From Daphnia pulex (taxonomy: Eukaryota; Arthropoda; Branchiopoda; Diplostraca; Daphniidae), in assembly GCF_021134715.1 (NCBI RefSeq), contig NC_060019.1, forward strand, positions 12,600,001 to 12,664,000: a DNA stretch of 64,000 nucleotides, read 5' to 3'. The notes under the pieces were generated by a model that was given only the letters and a program-made list of their open reading frames with translations, was not told the origin of the DNA and did not search any database. The translations under genes and the position numbers were made by a program. This document shows positions 38,233 to 50,650 of the stretch, piece by piece; the first letter of the stretch is position 1, and every line of letters begins with the position of its first letter.

Positions 38233-40278
38233 ATGATGAAGAGGAGAATAGTAGTAGCCCCTCGAAGAATTGTCTGGACATTAGACTGCCAACCATCCCA
38301 AGTGTTTGTCATGCCGAAAAGAAAAGAAAAGAAACGATGCGAAAAGTGGAGGAAATTCGCTGGTCGGTCCACTTGCGCCGCAGTGGCTCATCTGGGCGAG
38401 GAATCGCATCCGCTGCCGGTCAAAATCGTTTGGCGGATCACCTTGATCGTGGGAATATTCCTGACGACTGTTTCCACTTACTTCTCCGCTTCGTCTTTCG
38501 TGAACTTTGCCGGAAATAGCGAAATGGTGTTGCAGGCCAATTCCGACAGCTGGATCGAACATCCCAATTACCACATTTGCACGTCCAATACTTTCAATTC
38601 GACCATCCTCAAAGGTTTGATGGTCTGAATCGACTTTTTGTGTGTAAGAAAACCTTTTTGATTGGCATTGAATTTCAAGCGCAGAAATGGGATTCGTCGA
38701 TGCCGAAATGGTTTCCTATTTGATACTGACGACATCGGTCTTTATCGTGTCGCCGGCTCTGGTTGACGACGTGGCACGACAACGCCAGCTGGAAATTAAA
38801 TTTAACAAGATACTCGCCGATAAAGGCATCAAAGATGTCAAGGAAATCTTTCAACAGGCAGTACTCAAGTAAATTTCCGTCCACCATTTGTTTTCTTCAA
38901 TAATTTCTTGTAATTTTTTAAAATTCAATGTGTTAGATGCGAAGACATCATCGCCGGTTGCATCTCACCCGGCGTTTACGTTGACGGTGTCGATTGTTGC
39001 GCCAAATATTTCCCGACGGGGAGTTTTGCGTCATCTACAGGAGCTTGCGTCACCACCTTCTCTACCCCACCCATTATTCAGGTAATTATTCTTTTTAGTT
39101 GTATTCTGGTTTATAATTCTATTATTTTTGTTGTTTCAAACTTGTGTCGAAGAGTATCCCGTCCATTGGATTCGGTTTCGTCGTTCTTGTCAGGGATTCA
39201 CGGGATGCAAGCGGTTTGTATGATCCTTTAATCTTAAATGAGTAATCGATGATTATCTTTCACTCAATCAATTTGTAGCTCTGGATAATTCCATCATCAA
39301 CCCGATTACGGCCAATCAGAAGGGAGTGGCATTTTCCGTGTCGGACAAATGGACCGATCCTACCGTGGCGATACATTTGGGCAAACATTACACCCGTATT
39401 GGCATCTGGACCTCCGTAGCACTTTCCAGAAAAACTGTAACACATTTACAACTAATCAACTTCTCGCTATTTATTTTAAATGCATTTCTCTTTAACAAAT
39501 GGAGATCAATGATGAGGATATCATGACCTCCATTGTATACAGAAAAGTCTGCGCTCATCGGAATGATCACGAACGCTATCGTCATTTAGTTCCTGGATTT
39601 GGCAACTACACTGAAGAGAATTGTAATTTCGCTGTTCGTCAGAAGCGTGTGACCGAATATGCCAACTGTTACATGATGAACTTACCTTACAAAGGTCTTG
39701 ATAAATATCGAGTAGCATATTTTTGAAAACTGCTTTATTGGCTCCTGTAAATGTTTCAGGTGATTTGCCGTCATGTCGTCCGCAACAAATGCTCATTCTT
39801 GATCAACTCGCCAAGACTAAAATGAATCTAAACAACGAAGAATTAGACTGTGTCAGTGAATGCTGGAAGGAAACTTACGAATTCTCGGCCAGTTACGCCG
39901 ATTTAGAATTGACGACTAATTTCCGTTTTGGCAATTGGTCAATTTCACCCAATCAAAGGTAAAATATTTGATTTGATTATAGTCTTAATTTTTACACTAC
40001 ATGAAATTCTGTTTCTCAAGTAACACCTTGGCTGCTATTAATTTTTACTACCCGAGCTTCATGCAAACTCTGATGGTCAATCATTATCCAACCATTAACC
40101 AATGGTTTGGTAGGTTATTTTGCTTTTCTTGGAAAAATGTGATCGTTTAAACTAAATTGTTTTATTGCATTTTCAAGGAATTTTGGGTGGCAATTTAGGC
40201 CTATTCCTTGGCGCCAGTATGGTGACTGTGATCGAACTTTTGGTCTTTTGCTTCAGCTGTTGCTGTTCTACCAAATGA
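38233..40278 (+). CDS. DEG/ENaC-family sodium channel subunit, copy 2
   Basis: Nine exons join in frame (38233-38614, 38685-38868, 38937-39081, 39153-39213, 39279-39436, 39505-39694, 39760-39958, 40021-40109, 40178-40278) to 502 residues. It is closely related to the upstream gene throughout: same GRSTCAAV N-terminal motif, TM1 (VWRITLIVGIFLTTVSTYFS), HPNYHICTSNTFN, CEDIIAGCISPGVYVDG, DLPSCRPQQ, CVSECWKETY, and TM2 (NLGLFLGASMVTVIELLVF). It ends in a short Cys-rich tail (CFSCCCSTK). Exons 2-6 are 184, 145, 61, 158 and 190 bases in both copies, proof of a tandem duplication. Here the His of the gating motif also reads HLG. The acceptor at 39504 (AATGGAG) has a poor pyrimidine tract but preserves frame and alignment. 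The two products could assemble together as a heteromeric channel; that is inference. Confidence 0.85.
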
Positions 40279-40838
40279 ACACGAAATGTAAACTCGAAAC
40301 AAAATAGTTTATTGGACAAAATCAAGTAATATGAAAAGAGTAAATTGTTTTTCACCGTAGTTATTATTAGATTACATTATTTAGCGGCCGTGATGATGGA
40401 CATATAATTCATTAATACATTGAATATACAGGTTCATTATAGAAAGACTGGTGGGTAGCATATCCAGAAGTGATATTTCATCATATGGAGCATGAAATCA
40501 TCTTTAATTCATTATTTGCATGGGGTTTCATAATTGGTCAAATGGAAAACAGTTACGAGAAAAAATAGAGAAGAAAACTGGACAGAGAAAATCGTAGATA
40601 CTGGACAGAGAAAGTTGTAGCGAAGGAAAAACAAACATTGTGGATAGTACGAAAAGAGAGACTAGCGAAAAATATTTGGCAAATCAACATTGAGCCGCAA
40701 TTATTTCACAATTCTTACAAAAGCATTTTCAATTTTATTTTTGTACAGAGTCTACAGTTATTTTAATTTTTAAAAAAAGATTGTTTTGAAAGACATTTTG
40801 AGTTGGGTAGGATGAGATGCAGGAAAAAAAAAATTTTT
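40279..40838. other. Spacer between channel copy 2 and the BH3-only candidate
   Basis: AT-rich 560 bases where two genes converge; it must hold both 3' UTRs. No canonical AATAAA was identified with confidence and no open frame of note is present. Confidence 0.4.
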
Positions 40839-41363
40839 TCATCCGGAAATCCATCGCTGGATTCTCCATCCGGCGTAGGCGACCAAACCGTGTAGGATGC
40901 AAGTTTGTATCCAGGAGCTGGCGGAAGAAGATGACGTCGCGTGATTCCGGTGTTTGGAAGCTCCTGCTGGCCGCCGCAACGTTTCGAATTGATCGGCGAT
41001 CCGGCGGAGATCTTTGCCGACCTGCCTCCAGTCGGCGGCTGCACTTTTGTCTTGTCGGTGATGCAAGTCCTTGATTAATGGCGAATCGGGTTCCTCCTCG
41101 TCACTTGGCAGCCTGGCCGTCAGACAATTAGGAACTTTGCCACTCGGACGAGGCACTACATCCGGCAGGCTGTCAACGACAGGATCGTCTTCTCGGGACG
41201 GAAGCGGCTCGTCGGAAGGATCCAGGAAAGCCAGCGAGTCCATCACGTGGCAGTGGCAGCACACGAGGACTCTGTTGTTGACACTTTGTCCAGCTGGATC
41301 GTAGGCCATGCTGACGGGATCGAACGGAACAGCTCCGCACACGTCCAAAAAAGGTAGGACCAT
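40839..41363 (-). CDS. Candidate BH3-only pro-apoptotic Bcl-2 family protein
   Basis: A single open frame of 174 residues starts at 41363 in a good context (GAGAAATGG). An in-frame TGA two codons upstream fixes the 5' limit unless an upstream exon is spliced on. Residues about 114-129 read QVGKDLRRIADQFETL, which fits the BH3 consensus: Leu119, small Ala123, Asp124 and hydrophobic Ile122 and Phe126. LRRIAD is almost the BIM core (LRRIGD), with ADQF as in BMF. The C-terminus (151-171, WIQTCILHGLVAYAGWRIQR) is moderately hydrophobic with aromatic residues, as in the membrane-targeting tails of BIM and BMF. The rest is acidic, Pro/Ser-rich and apparently disordered. No BH1/BH2 region or dynein-light-chain TQT motif is seen. 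Such proteins bind the groove of Bcl-2 survival proteins at mitochondria and trigger apoptosis. Function is inferred from the motif alone; a chance BH3-like helix remains possible. Confidence 0.6.
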   Translation of the reverse strand: MVLPFLDVCGAVPFDPVSMAYDPAGQSVNNRVLVCCHCHVMDSLAFLDPSDEPLPSREDDPVVDSLPDVVPRPSGKVPNCLTARLPSDEEEPDSPLIKDLHHRQDKSAAADWRQVGKDLRRIADQFETLRRPAGASKHRNHATSSSSASSWIQTCILHGLVAYAGWRIQRWISG

Positions 41364-43144
41364 TTCTCAACTTTTGTCTCTCGTTGTAGTTTTAGTCTCG
41401 AATGTCTTGAAATTATTGACGACTGGTGTGTGTCTGGATGAAACCGGAATAACACTGGCTGGCTGCTGGCTGGGGCACTCGGCTGTTGGCACGTGTTGAC
41501 ACATCTGCGTTGCGTGACCGACTGGGCTCGCTGGTGATCCGACGGCAGCATCAAGTAGTCTCTCTGCTGGACTGGCAGAGAGAGACGTCGGCAGCTCAGC
41601 GGGGGAAGGGAAAAGCCAAAAAGGGGGAGGGGGATGATGCAGCTGGCGTCGCTAGGAGGTGGAAAAAGGGGAGGGTGGGGGGGGGTTCTCTTTTTATATC
41701 CGAGAGAGGGCTGCCATGTCACTCCCCTTCTATCTGTCCGTCCACCACCTTCCTATATACCCGGTTGTGTCTGTATGTTGAGAATTTCGTATAGCTCTCC
41801 TCTTTTGTGTGTCGACCTCATCGCGTCCGACCAATAAGACACCAAGTCGCTCGTCTGCATCCGAGTCGTGATTTTTGTGCTTCGAGCTCCATGTCCGAGC
41901 CTCTTCTTCTATTGTTCGCCTAGCTGCAGACATTGTCACCTAGCTCTATGACATACCACATTCTCTGCTCATGAGCTGGGCGTCTCGGTGACATATTCTT
42001 CTTTTCATTTCCTTCCTTTTTTCTTCTTTTTTCCCCCAGACAATGTCGCGCCTGTACAGTTGACAACATTTCTGTAGAGGGGAACCAGTTGGATCAGATC
42101 TGATGATCCGCTGGATTATTTTATTGATATGTGTGTCTATTCTTTTGACGAGTGAGAGATGCTGACAATGTTTGTCATTGCCGGATAATTAGTTCCTGAC
42201 GACTCGAGCCTTTCTAAATCAAACAATACTCGTCGTCGGTCATTTTGAATTATTCATTTCGCCGGAGATCCGACGTTCCCCAAATAAAAATAAGACAGTC
42301 GACATGAATAACTAAAAGCAATCGAATGAAGAGCATCGACGACGACATTGTCGATGATCCTTTTATACCTCTAGGCCTATCTGCTGTAGAGAACACAGCT
42401 TTAGTGCCAACAACCTCATTATATTCCCAAAGTTCCATCATGTTCCTGCTTGGGAATAATTCAATTCGGAACGATGGTTGTGTTTTCCTTTTTTTAGGCC
42501 TTGCAGGATCAACTTATTCCCTCGAGGATCGCTCGTTAATATGTTTTTTGTTACTCTTCTATTTTTTCTGCGCTTGTTGCCGGGGCCAATCTCAACAAGT
42601 TCCCCGAAAGAAAACCCCCAAACAACACGACCCCCCCTCTCTTACACACACCCGAGACTGTGGCGTTCTTCCTCCTTTTTATGTTTGACTATATTGTGGC
42701 ACTTTCTTCCGTCTTCTTAGGGTCCGGTTTTTTCTTCTTCTCCCTTTTTTTTTACGATGGATAGTATATAGTAGTAGAGCTATATGGCTTCCATTTGTGT
42801 AGGATAGTACAACATCTGCTGCTGTGAGGGGAGAGAGAGAGTGTGGCCGGCGACGCTTCATCTCGTTAGGGAACGAGACTTAATGCTTCGCACCTAAGAA
42901 TGATGGCCTCCTTATACTTCTTCTCTTTTTTTAAAAGCTTAGTCGTTTTCTTTTGTTGTATAGATTTTGCGCGTACATATATGTGTACAGCACATTGTAA
43001 CACACCAACCCCCACTGGAACGTTGACTCTTTATGATTCTTTTTTCTCTCTCCCCCCTTTTTTTCTTTACAAGTGTAATATCATCTGGTGAATCATCAGA
43101 GCTAATAAAACGTAGGATATCTATACAGAGATAGACAGAGAAGA

Positions 43145-43301
43145 GGAAGAACAAGTCTAAAGGTATAAATCAAGACTTGTCTAGTTCCTTACTCCTTTTA
43201 TCTCTGTATAAATATCCACACAAAAAGACATAGTGTGTGGATGAAGGAGAAGAAGGCCGCGCATTTTGGCGATCGTAGGGGGTTAGACTCGTTCCCCTAC
43301 G
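43145..43301 (+). other. Cluster of three short inverted repeats (hairpins)
   Basis: Three potential stems lie within 160 bases: ACAAGTCT/AGACTTGT (43151-43158 and 43173-43180, with GGAA/TTCC outside), ATCCACAC/GTGTGGAT (43214-43221 and 43235-43242), and CGTAGGGG/CCCCTACG (43274-43281 and 43294-43301, extendable with one bulge). Each has a loop of 12-14 bases. The stems are short for miRNA precursors. The cluster may be chance. Confidence 0.3.
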
Positions 43302-46300
43302 CGACCATCTTTTGATGTCGAGAGGCAATTAAAAAAAGGGGAACAGTATACAGCAGACGCCACGCACAGCATCTGAGGAACTGTGCCAACAAGGGCGGGA
43401 TCGTTCATCCTTCGGCGACTCTATTGTTCTTCTTCTTCTATTCCCGCAGTTTCTATATCAATATATCTCATCTCATCGAGCGTCTCTTTTTTTTCCTTTT
43501 TTTCTGATTTTTTGGGTTTTTTCTATTTCTTCTTTGCTCTCCGGTGATTCTCTTTTGTTTGTGGCGGCCAATATTCGCCCGTGTACAGCTAGAAGATGAC
43601 ACAATAAGGGAAAGGGGGGATCGTCCGTACATATTTGGGGATCAATCATTCATTTTTACCCCCGTTTCTGTGGATACCGATTGCCTTTGCAGCGCAGCGC
43701 AGCCCAGCCCAATCTTTTGTTGTCCCTTTTTGCTCTTGACGGATTGAAATTCTATGCGGGACGCAGTGCATACGACTCGACTTGGATGTCGCTCTGGGCT
43801 CGGATTGGATCTGTCTCACAAGTCACCCAATATCAACCCACACAGCAGCCGCTGCTGCTGCTGCTACTACGTCTTGCGCAAGCCAGCCCTTGATTTATTC
43901 AAATTTACGTCGATTGACTTTCTCTGTTTTTTCTCTCTTATCTTTGTGCGGATATGACGGCGGGGGGACTCGTTTTCTCCCTCCCGTACGGTAATCCAAT
44001 CGCGTTTCTCGGCGCAATCAAATTGACTCGTTACGTCTCCGATCGATATGCCAAGACAACAAAAACGGACCGACTCGAGCAGAAAACCCAACCGACAACA
44101 CACAAAACAAAAATCGGGGTCGGTTGTATCGTTTCAGACGTGACACCGTCGTTCACCGTCTCAATTGAATTTACATTTAGAGAAGAAAGATGAGAGATTT
44201 CGTCTCTCTTTGATTTCGTTTCACCCATTTTTTTTTCCTCCCCCCTGACTGTTCCGAACTTTTTTTCTGTGTGGAAATTAACGAGGCTGTCAGTCGCATC
44301 GTGCTCGGCATAATGTTCCCGCAATCATCCGCCTTTTTTCTTTCCTTGCCACTAAAAAAAAGAAGAAAAAAGAATTAAAATGAATAGCGTCTGTGAAAAG
44401 CGGAATGAAATATATCGACAGACATAAAAACACACGGCACGTTAAAAAGAAAAGCAGGAAAGATAGCGCGCACAGCGTAGGCAGTAGCAGCAGTAGCAGC
44501 AACAGTCGTGATTTTATGTCTGGAACGATTAGGTCTGTTTAGAACATCTCCCGCCGCTTGATGGAGGAAGAAGACGCGGCCCGACTTTTTTATTTAGAAC
44601 TCAATGGTTATGCAAATTCTGCAACAGCAAAATATAAACTAGATATAAAGGGGGGAGTATAGTATAGCATAGCTAGCCAGCCTAGTCTGCTACCGATGTT
44701 TTTCTTCTTGTCACGGTATTATATCAAAAAGCTTCTGTATACTCGCGGCGGTAGTTAAAAAAGAAAAGGGGTATAACCTGATGCCGCTGCTGGCGTGTTC
44801 TATTTTTCTACTACCCCGCCAAAAAACCATTTTTTCAAAAAAGTCATATTCATCTTTTCTGTTTTTTTTACGACGGAGATGCTATACAACACTGCGGACG
44901 GTCTCGGCGTGTATTTTTTAATAGCGCACTTAAAATAGTCTGAATGATATGGTATCAAAAACCCCCATGAACAAATGAAGTTTGTGTCTATGTAGCGCTC
45001 CGTTCTTTTGACTCTTTTGTCATGAGCGCGTTAAAAAATCCCAACTGATGCCATCCACATGCAAATGATGACGACTGGAATCAAGGGGTGGTGGTGAGGG
45101 GGGGGGGTAGACGTTGTGTTGTGTCATTCGATATATGACTGACTTGTTTTTTCTTCTCTTGGCGTACACTAAATACCCTTTGGTGTTTGTTGTTGTCATT
45201 CGATCTTTAGCCCATCATCAAACACACTTTTCCGGGCGGAGACAAATCCAATGACAGTTTAAAGGAAAAATGTGTATAGTCACATTTCTCATTTTGTTTT
45301 GTTTGGGAGAGAAGAGAAAAGAGAAGAGAAAAATAGCGAAGGGTGAAGTGAATATCGGCGTCATTAGACTGTCGAGAGTTGTAATCAGTTTAGTTATTGA
45401 AACGACGTGAGAGCGTAGATCTTACACATTTCTGGGCTGCTGCCGTGAACAAAGGCGAATGGGTTGCGTGTGTGTGTGTGGGGTGGGGAGGGGAAGATTT
45501 CCGTGGTGCTCTGAATTGATAGGGTAGCGCTGGTTGATTAGCATAAGAGCGGCGTCGTTATTTCGGCGTCGCCGGGAAAGCTCATTTGCATCCCGCTGAT
45601 GCGGTTAAATGCTGTTAGATTTTCCTTTTCTCTCTCTCTCTGGATGGATGGGCGCTTTTGTGTCGAGTGCAGTTGTAAATGATGATCGAACAAACATTGA
45701 GCGAAGGAAATGAAAGGGGGGTTGATATTCTGTCGCTATAGTGGACGAGAGCGGCGCTTTATTTGGCGGGCAATTTGAAACTAGTCCGATCACGCGTGAA
45801 TTGCTTGTACCTCCATCCGCCCGAATATTCAATTATAGACGAGCAGGGAGAAACTCTCTCTGGCGAATGGCGTCGTCAAAACTCTGCAGAGAGATGGTGG
45901 CTGGACTGTGTGTGGAATGATTCCCGAATCGAATCATTCCACCCTCCACCAGCCATCAAACGCAGAACATCATCAAAGCGATTCCCGTTTCGAAACTGCC
46001 GTGCATATATACACAGACGGCCATCCAAATATTTTGGTAGATGCGTTTACTGTATAGCGCAGCTGCTCCGCTTGGCTCTTTTTAAAAAATGAAATTTATT
46101 TTCCCCCTTTTGCTTTTATGTCTTTTTGGGCCATCCGCGAAAATGAATAATTGTCATTGCTGCGCTCGTTAAAATTGCTGCAACATTTACCCGAGTAATG
46201 ATGATGATGGCCCGTGATGAACGCCATCATAAACACTTGTACATGTTGTTGTACGGGCTCTGTGTGTCTGTGTGTGTATACATGCTCATTTGCATACGTG

Positions 46301-49300
46301 CGTGACATGTTTCAAAGCCGCCAAGTACTCCTCCTCTTCCACACCCACCCCCTCTCCGCATCGACCGCACTTTTACCCTCCGGCATTAGTAGCGCACTTT
46401 CGGTTTTGTAAAGCGTTTGAATAATCCGCGCCGAATAAATTAGAAACAACTTTCTATCAGGGCTTTTTAAAAATTAATAAAAATGAATTGATGAATCAGT
46501 TTTGGCGCGAAATTCAATTTCATTAAAAAAAAAAATAGTAGCAATTAACCCCACGGTCAGTTCGGAAAATGAGTTAGAGCACCGCATGTTGTGCGTCGGG
46601 AGCAATAAACAACAGCTCAAGTTCAAAGAAAAGGAAAGAAGACACACCATCACGATCAGTCGCCTTCTTCTAATAGGAGCTAGTAGTTAGTTAGTATGTA
46701 CACATTTTTCTTCCAGCACCGGCAGATGTTTCGCAGTCTTCTCTCCTCCGCTATAGACGAGCGCTCTGTCCTTGTTTCGTGTCAAGTCTATTTTTACTAA
46801 ATCTGGAGAGACACGAGAAGAGCAGCAAGCTGTGCCAACGACTCGAACAAAAAAAAAAGGAAAAAGAAGAAGAGGGGAATATAATAATAATAAAGACCGA
46901 TAGACTATCGCTGGCGTTTTTGTCGAACAGAGATGGAAACTCTTTTCTTTTTTCAACTGGAATGACCAGAAGGGAAGAAGGAAAGGAAAAAACGAGTTTT
47001 TTTGGGGAACAAAGAGTCATCTTTCACCGCAAAAAAAGTGACTTGACAAGAGATGCTCTCTCCCCCTCTTCTTCTCTCTCCGGGTCCTTAAAACTTGCCG
47101 AGCGGGAAAAAGAAAGAGAAATTCCGGATGAACTCTTGGCCATCGTTGCATACCACTTGGCGCTGCTGGAGGCCACCTGATTCGTATCTCTTCTTCTTCT
47201 CCTTCTTGTGCGTCGTTAAGTAGACGGGACTAATAGACCAGACTGCAGTGTAGAATAAGAGCTTGAATATGTCTATTGCGGTGTCGTTCCGTTTGGAACG
47301 TGACAGGTCACGTGATTGACTCTGAACTTTTTACAAGTCACAGGACCATATCCGACCGCGACAGGAAAGGTTTTTATTTTTTCTTGTTTCCTTGTATTTC
47401 GAAAGCAAAAACGGATAGAGAGAGTGAAAGGAGAAGAAGAAGAAAAAAAGACCGCGGCCCCCTGCCGAGCTCTAGAATTTCCGCGCGATTCCTAAACTAC
47501 GCAGCAGCACATATCTCACGACTGACCCAGTTTTATCGGGACTGACTCTCCTCCTCTTTTGACTGTAAACAAAAGAGTGAGCTGGATGAGGAGCTCAACT
47601 TGGAGGATCATGTTGAAAAGTCCAGACGAGAAGAGAATATAATCAGACGATGGGTTCACGGTTTGATGCACCCTGTGCGCAAATCGTCATTCGCTAGATC
47701 CCAACTCGAAAGATCGCCAGAGCGGCAAATTTGAAAATGTTCGCTGCAAAAAATAATCTCTGGTTTTTTGTTTTTTGGTTTATTTCTCCCCGATTGTCTT
47801 TTTCCAAAAGATTTATGGGCGGGACCGAATGATAAGACGATGTTACGTATGTAGGGGACACACAACATTAGTGATGAATAGGCGATAGGTCAATTGCCGG
47901 AGCAAAGTTCTGTTAGTAGGCCCAAAGGTCGTGTGTCCATATCTCAAAGAGTGGCTCAGGCTGGACGGTTTAATGGCCACTTGAAATTGGTCATCGGGGG
48001 GCGTTACGTACATGTATAAGGCGCAGGCCGGAGTGGGAGAAAGAGAGAACTGCTACTGCTGGTTTTCCTATAATGGGTCTATAGGCCTCTACACAGGCCT
48101 CTTATTTCCCTCTCTCTACGACGGTGTTAACAGCAGGAGCTAGGCCATTGAAGGCGCCACTTGGCTGCGGCGGCCTAGACGATTCGCTCCTCTCTCGCTA
48201 AATGCCTCGTTCGGCCATTAACCTCCGCCCCATTCTAGCGCCTCTCATTGCATCCATCTCACTTGATTCCAGCTGCCGTTCCAAAATGGCCATCGGCCTT
48301 ATTATTGGTCATCCAATTAAAAGAAGCGCATCCAAAATTGCGGGGGGAAAACGAGAGATATTGGAATATCATCTTCACGAGCATTGATGTTATTCTAAAT
48401 GCGCATCACTTTTCTTGATTTTCTTGGTCGTAAACTAATAGGCCCATTCACTTGTGTATGGGCAATACGTCTGACGAGCTTAGGCCATCAGCCGAGCGTG
48501 TAAAAATACCGGAGACCAGAGTGTTTCAAAAGAAACAAAACGGGACGGGAGTTTGCCGACGAGTTACACCGTCATTATTTGACCAACACGGCGCCGCGTT
48601 TGGTCCGTGTGTATTTTCCCTGCAAATCCTTGAACACACACACATCAGTCCTCACCGCGCTCGACATGCGGTAATACGGCTCCTATACAGCCCCTTGTTT
48701 TCTTATTTTTTTTTGTCTTCCTATTTTTTCCGCCATTGTGTAGATGTATACTATAAATATACCTAGCCGGAAAATCCCTTTCTATTATCCGATAACAATA
48801 AAGAGATCAGGAGTTGCACACATATAGAAATCCTCCGTATCCTACTACGTACATGTAGTACGAATCGGGCCTCTTAACGAGCCCCCCATCCGGCGGTTGT
48901 CTGTGTAAAATGACGATAAGAGCGTCGGATTTGGAAAATTGGCGTCGACGTGTACACGTGACTCTGGCCGGGGCTTTTGTCTAGTGGGTGGTATAGAAAT
49001 ACCACCCCTTTTCAATTCAACTCCTTTTTCTTTACTCTTTTTGTCTGTGTGTATCTTTGAAACGAAAATGTTGAAATCTCCTGCTAATGCGCAACAGCAG
49101 AGTCACGGCAATTAGAAACGGATCAGAATTTCTCTACTATTTGGGCAACTGTTGGGCGCGTAGGAGGAACGTGCGCTATGCGAATATGAATATTCAGTTA
49201 TTCGACCCCTTTTTCCTTTGCTCGCAGGATTTATTATTTGATTCTTTTTTTTTTTTTAAATTTCAATCCATTGCATGTTGATTTCTATAAATAACGATGT

Positions 49301-50046
49301 CTCTGCCAAAGTTGGGATAGTTTGACGCACGTGACGTCTCATTAGCGTCGCCATCCGTTTGACGTGTCTCTATTCACACTCGCTGCTGCTGCGATTATAT
49401 TTATTAGAGACGCACAGCAGAGAAGATTTCAGCCGGCGAGAGTGTATAAGCTCATTTGAATACATATCGCTTTTGTAACGTGAGCCCATCATTAGCGACT
49501 CCCGCTGTTTTCATCCCGTCTCGCATTTCAATCGAATTCATTTTTTTCTTTTTAAATTTATTTTTCCAAATGACGCAACCCATTTGAATCGACCCACCGA
49601 CATTTAAGTTAATTTTTTTTTGTCTTTTCAGCCAATTGATTAGTCCTTGTTTGACGCGGTTGATATGCAAATTTAGTCGTGTTGTTGTTGACTCAAGTGT
49701 TCCGATGGCGGAGAGTGACGTCATCACAAACAAACCCCTACCCCCCGCGGCTTTTATCGACGCCTTTCGTGTGTAGTTTGTTGGTCGGACATGCAAACGA
49801 TGGCCGTCACAGTCTCCCGGTACATAAAGCGCGTCTATATATTTTTTTGTTCCGGTCCGTGTGTTGACTCAGATGTTCGTCGCTGGGCGCTTCTTATTAA
49901 AACAACAAGGATCGACAGAAATCTAAAGTTGAATAAAAAATACAAATCTAATAGTGATGCCAGGTGGTCCCCCCAACATATGTCGAGTTCTTTTTATTTT
50001 TTTTTGTTTTATTCTAAGAAACAAGAATTGAATACGCTTTTAAGTA

Positions 50047-50101
50047 GACCACGCCTATCGTACACAATGTGTACTTGATAGTGTTATTACTGTTACAGGT
50101 G
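50047..50101 (+). repeat. Diverged repeat element, copy A (partial)
   Basis: This segment starts ACCACGCCTATCGTACA and ends GTTACAGGTG. It contains the near-palindrome GTACACAATGTGTAC. It resembles the CCACGCC...TCGTACA...CAGGTG core of copies B and C. Confidence 0.45.
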
Positions 50102-50239
50102 TCGGGTTGGAGTTGAACTACTAAAAAAATTTGAATAGCGCGCCGTTTGATGAACGTCTGCATCACACGCCAAAATGTCTAACAATTGAGACGGACTGGC
50201 GGAGTATAGTAGGGGGGGGGGTGGAATCGAGGGAGTTAT

Positions 50240-50392
50240 GGTTTTCGGAGACGGATTGACCACGCCTACTTTTGCTGGACTGCTCTCGTACAATGTATTT
50301 CCAATGAGGGCGTGTTTAACAGGTGTTGTTTATTGTATTTGCAGGGCGAGAGTCGTAAAACTCTTTGTACATCGTAAAAACCTTTTTAACGG
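50240..50392 (+). repeat. Diverged repeat element, copy B
   Basis: It shares with copy C, in order: CGGAGACGGA, CCACGCC, CTCGTACA(A/T)TGTA, GATGAG or AATGAG, GGCGTGTTTA, CAGGTG, then two GTCGTAAAA-type boxes. The outer CCACGCC and GGCGTG are inverted arms. Confidence 0.65.
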
Positions 50393-50514
50393 CGGAATAC
50401 GATTCGCTTTTTTGTAATAATGAAGCGCCCGTATGCGTATGGTCAGTTTCATTCATTGCTCTTAATTTAAATATCTCTAGATGAGGAATAAACATGAGAA
50501 CGAAAAAAGAATAA

Positions 50515-50650
50515 TGTTTTACGGAGACGGACTGTCCACGCCCTCGTACATTGTACGGATGAGGCGTGTTTACAGGTGCTGTTCGTTATTCATCCATTTT
50601 TATCAAACAGAACTCGTAAAACTATTTCAAAGTCGTAAAACAATTGCACG
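50515..50650 (+). repeat. Diverged repeat element, copy C
   Basis: This is the second full copy of the element at 50240. Here the core folds as a compact hairpin: CACGC pairs with GCGTG, CTC with GAG, and GTAC with GTAC around a small loop. The orientation is the same as copy B, about 280 bases apart. Confidence 0.65.

Noticed and set aside
41243-41722. Minus-strand frame of 159 codons overlapping the start of the BH3-only candidate
   Set aside because: Pro/Ser/His-rich low-complexity translation in another frame, with no motif. It overlaps the candidate's 5' part and probable leader.
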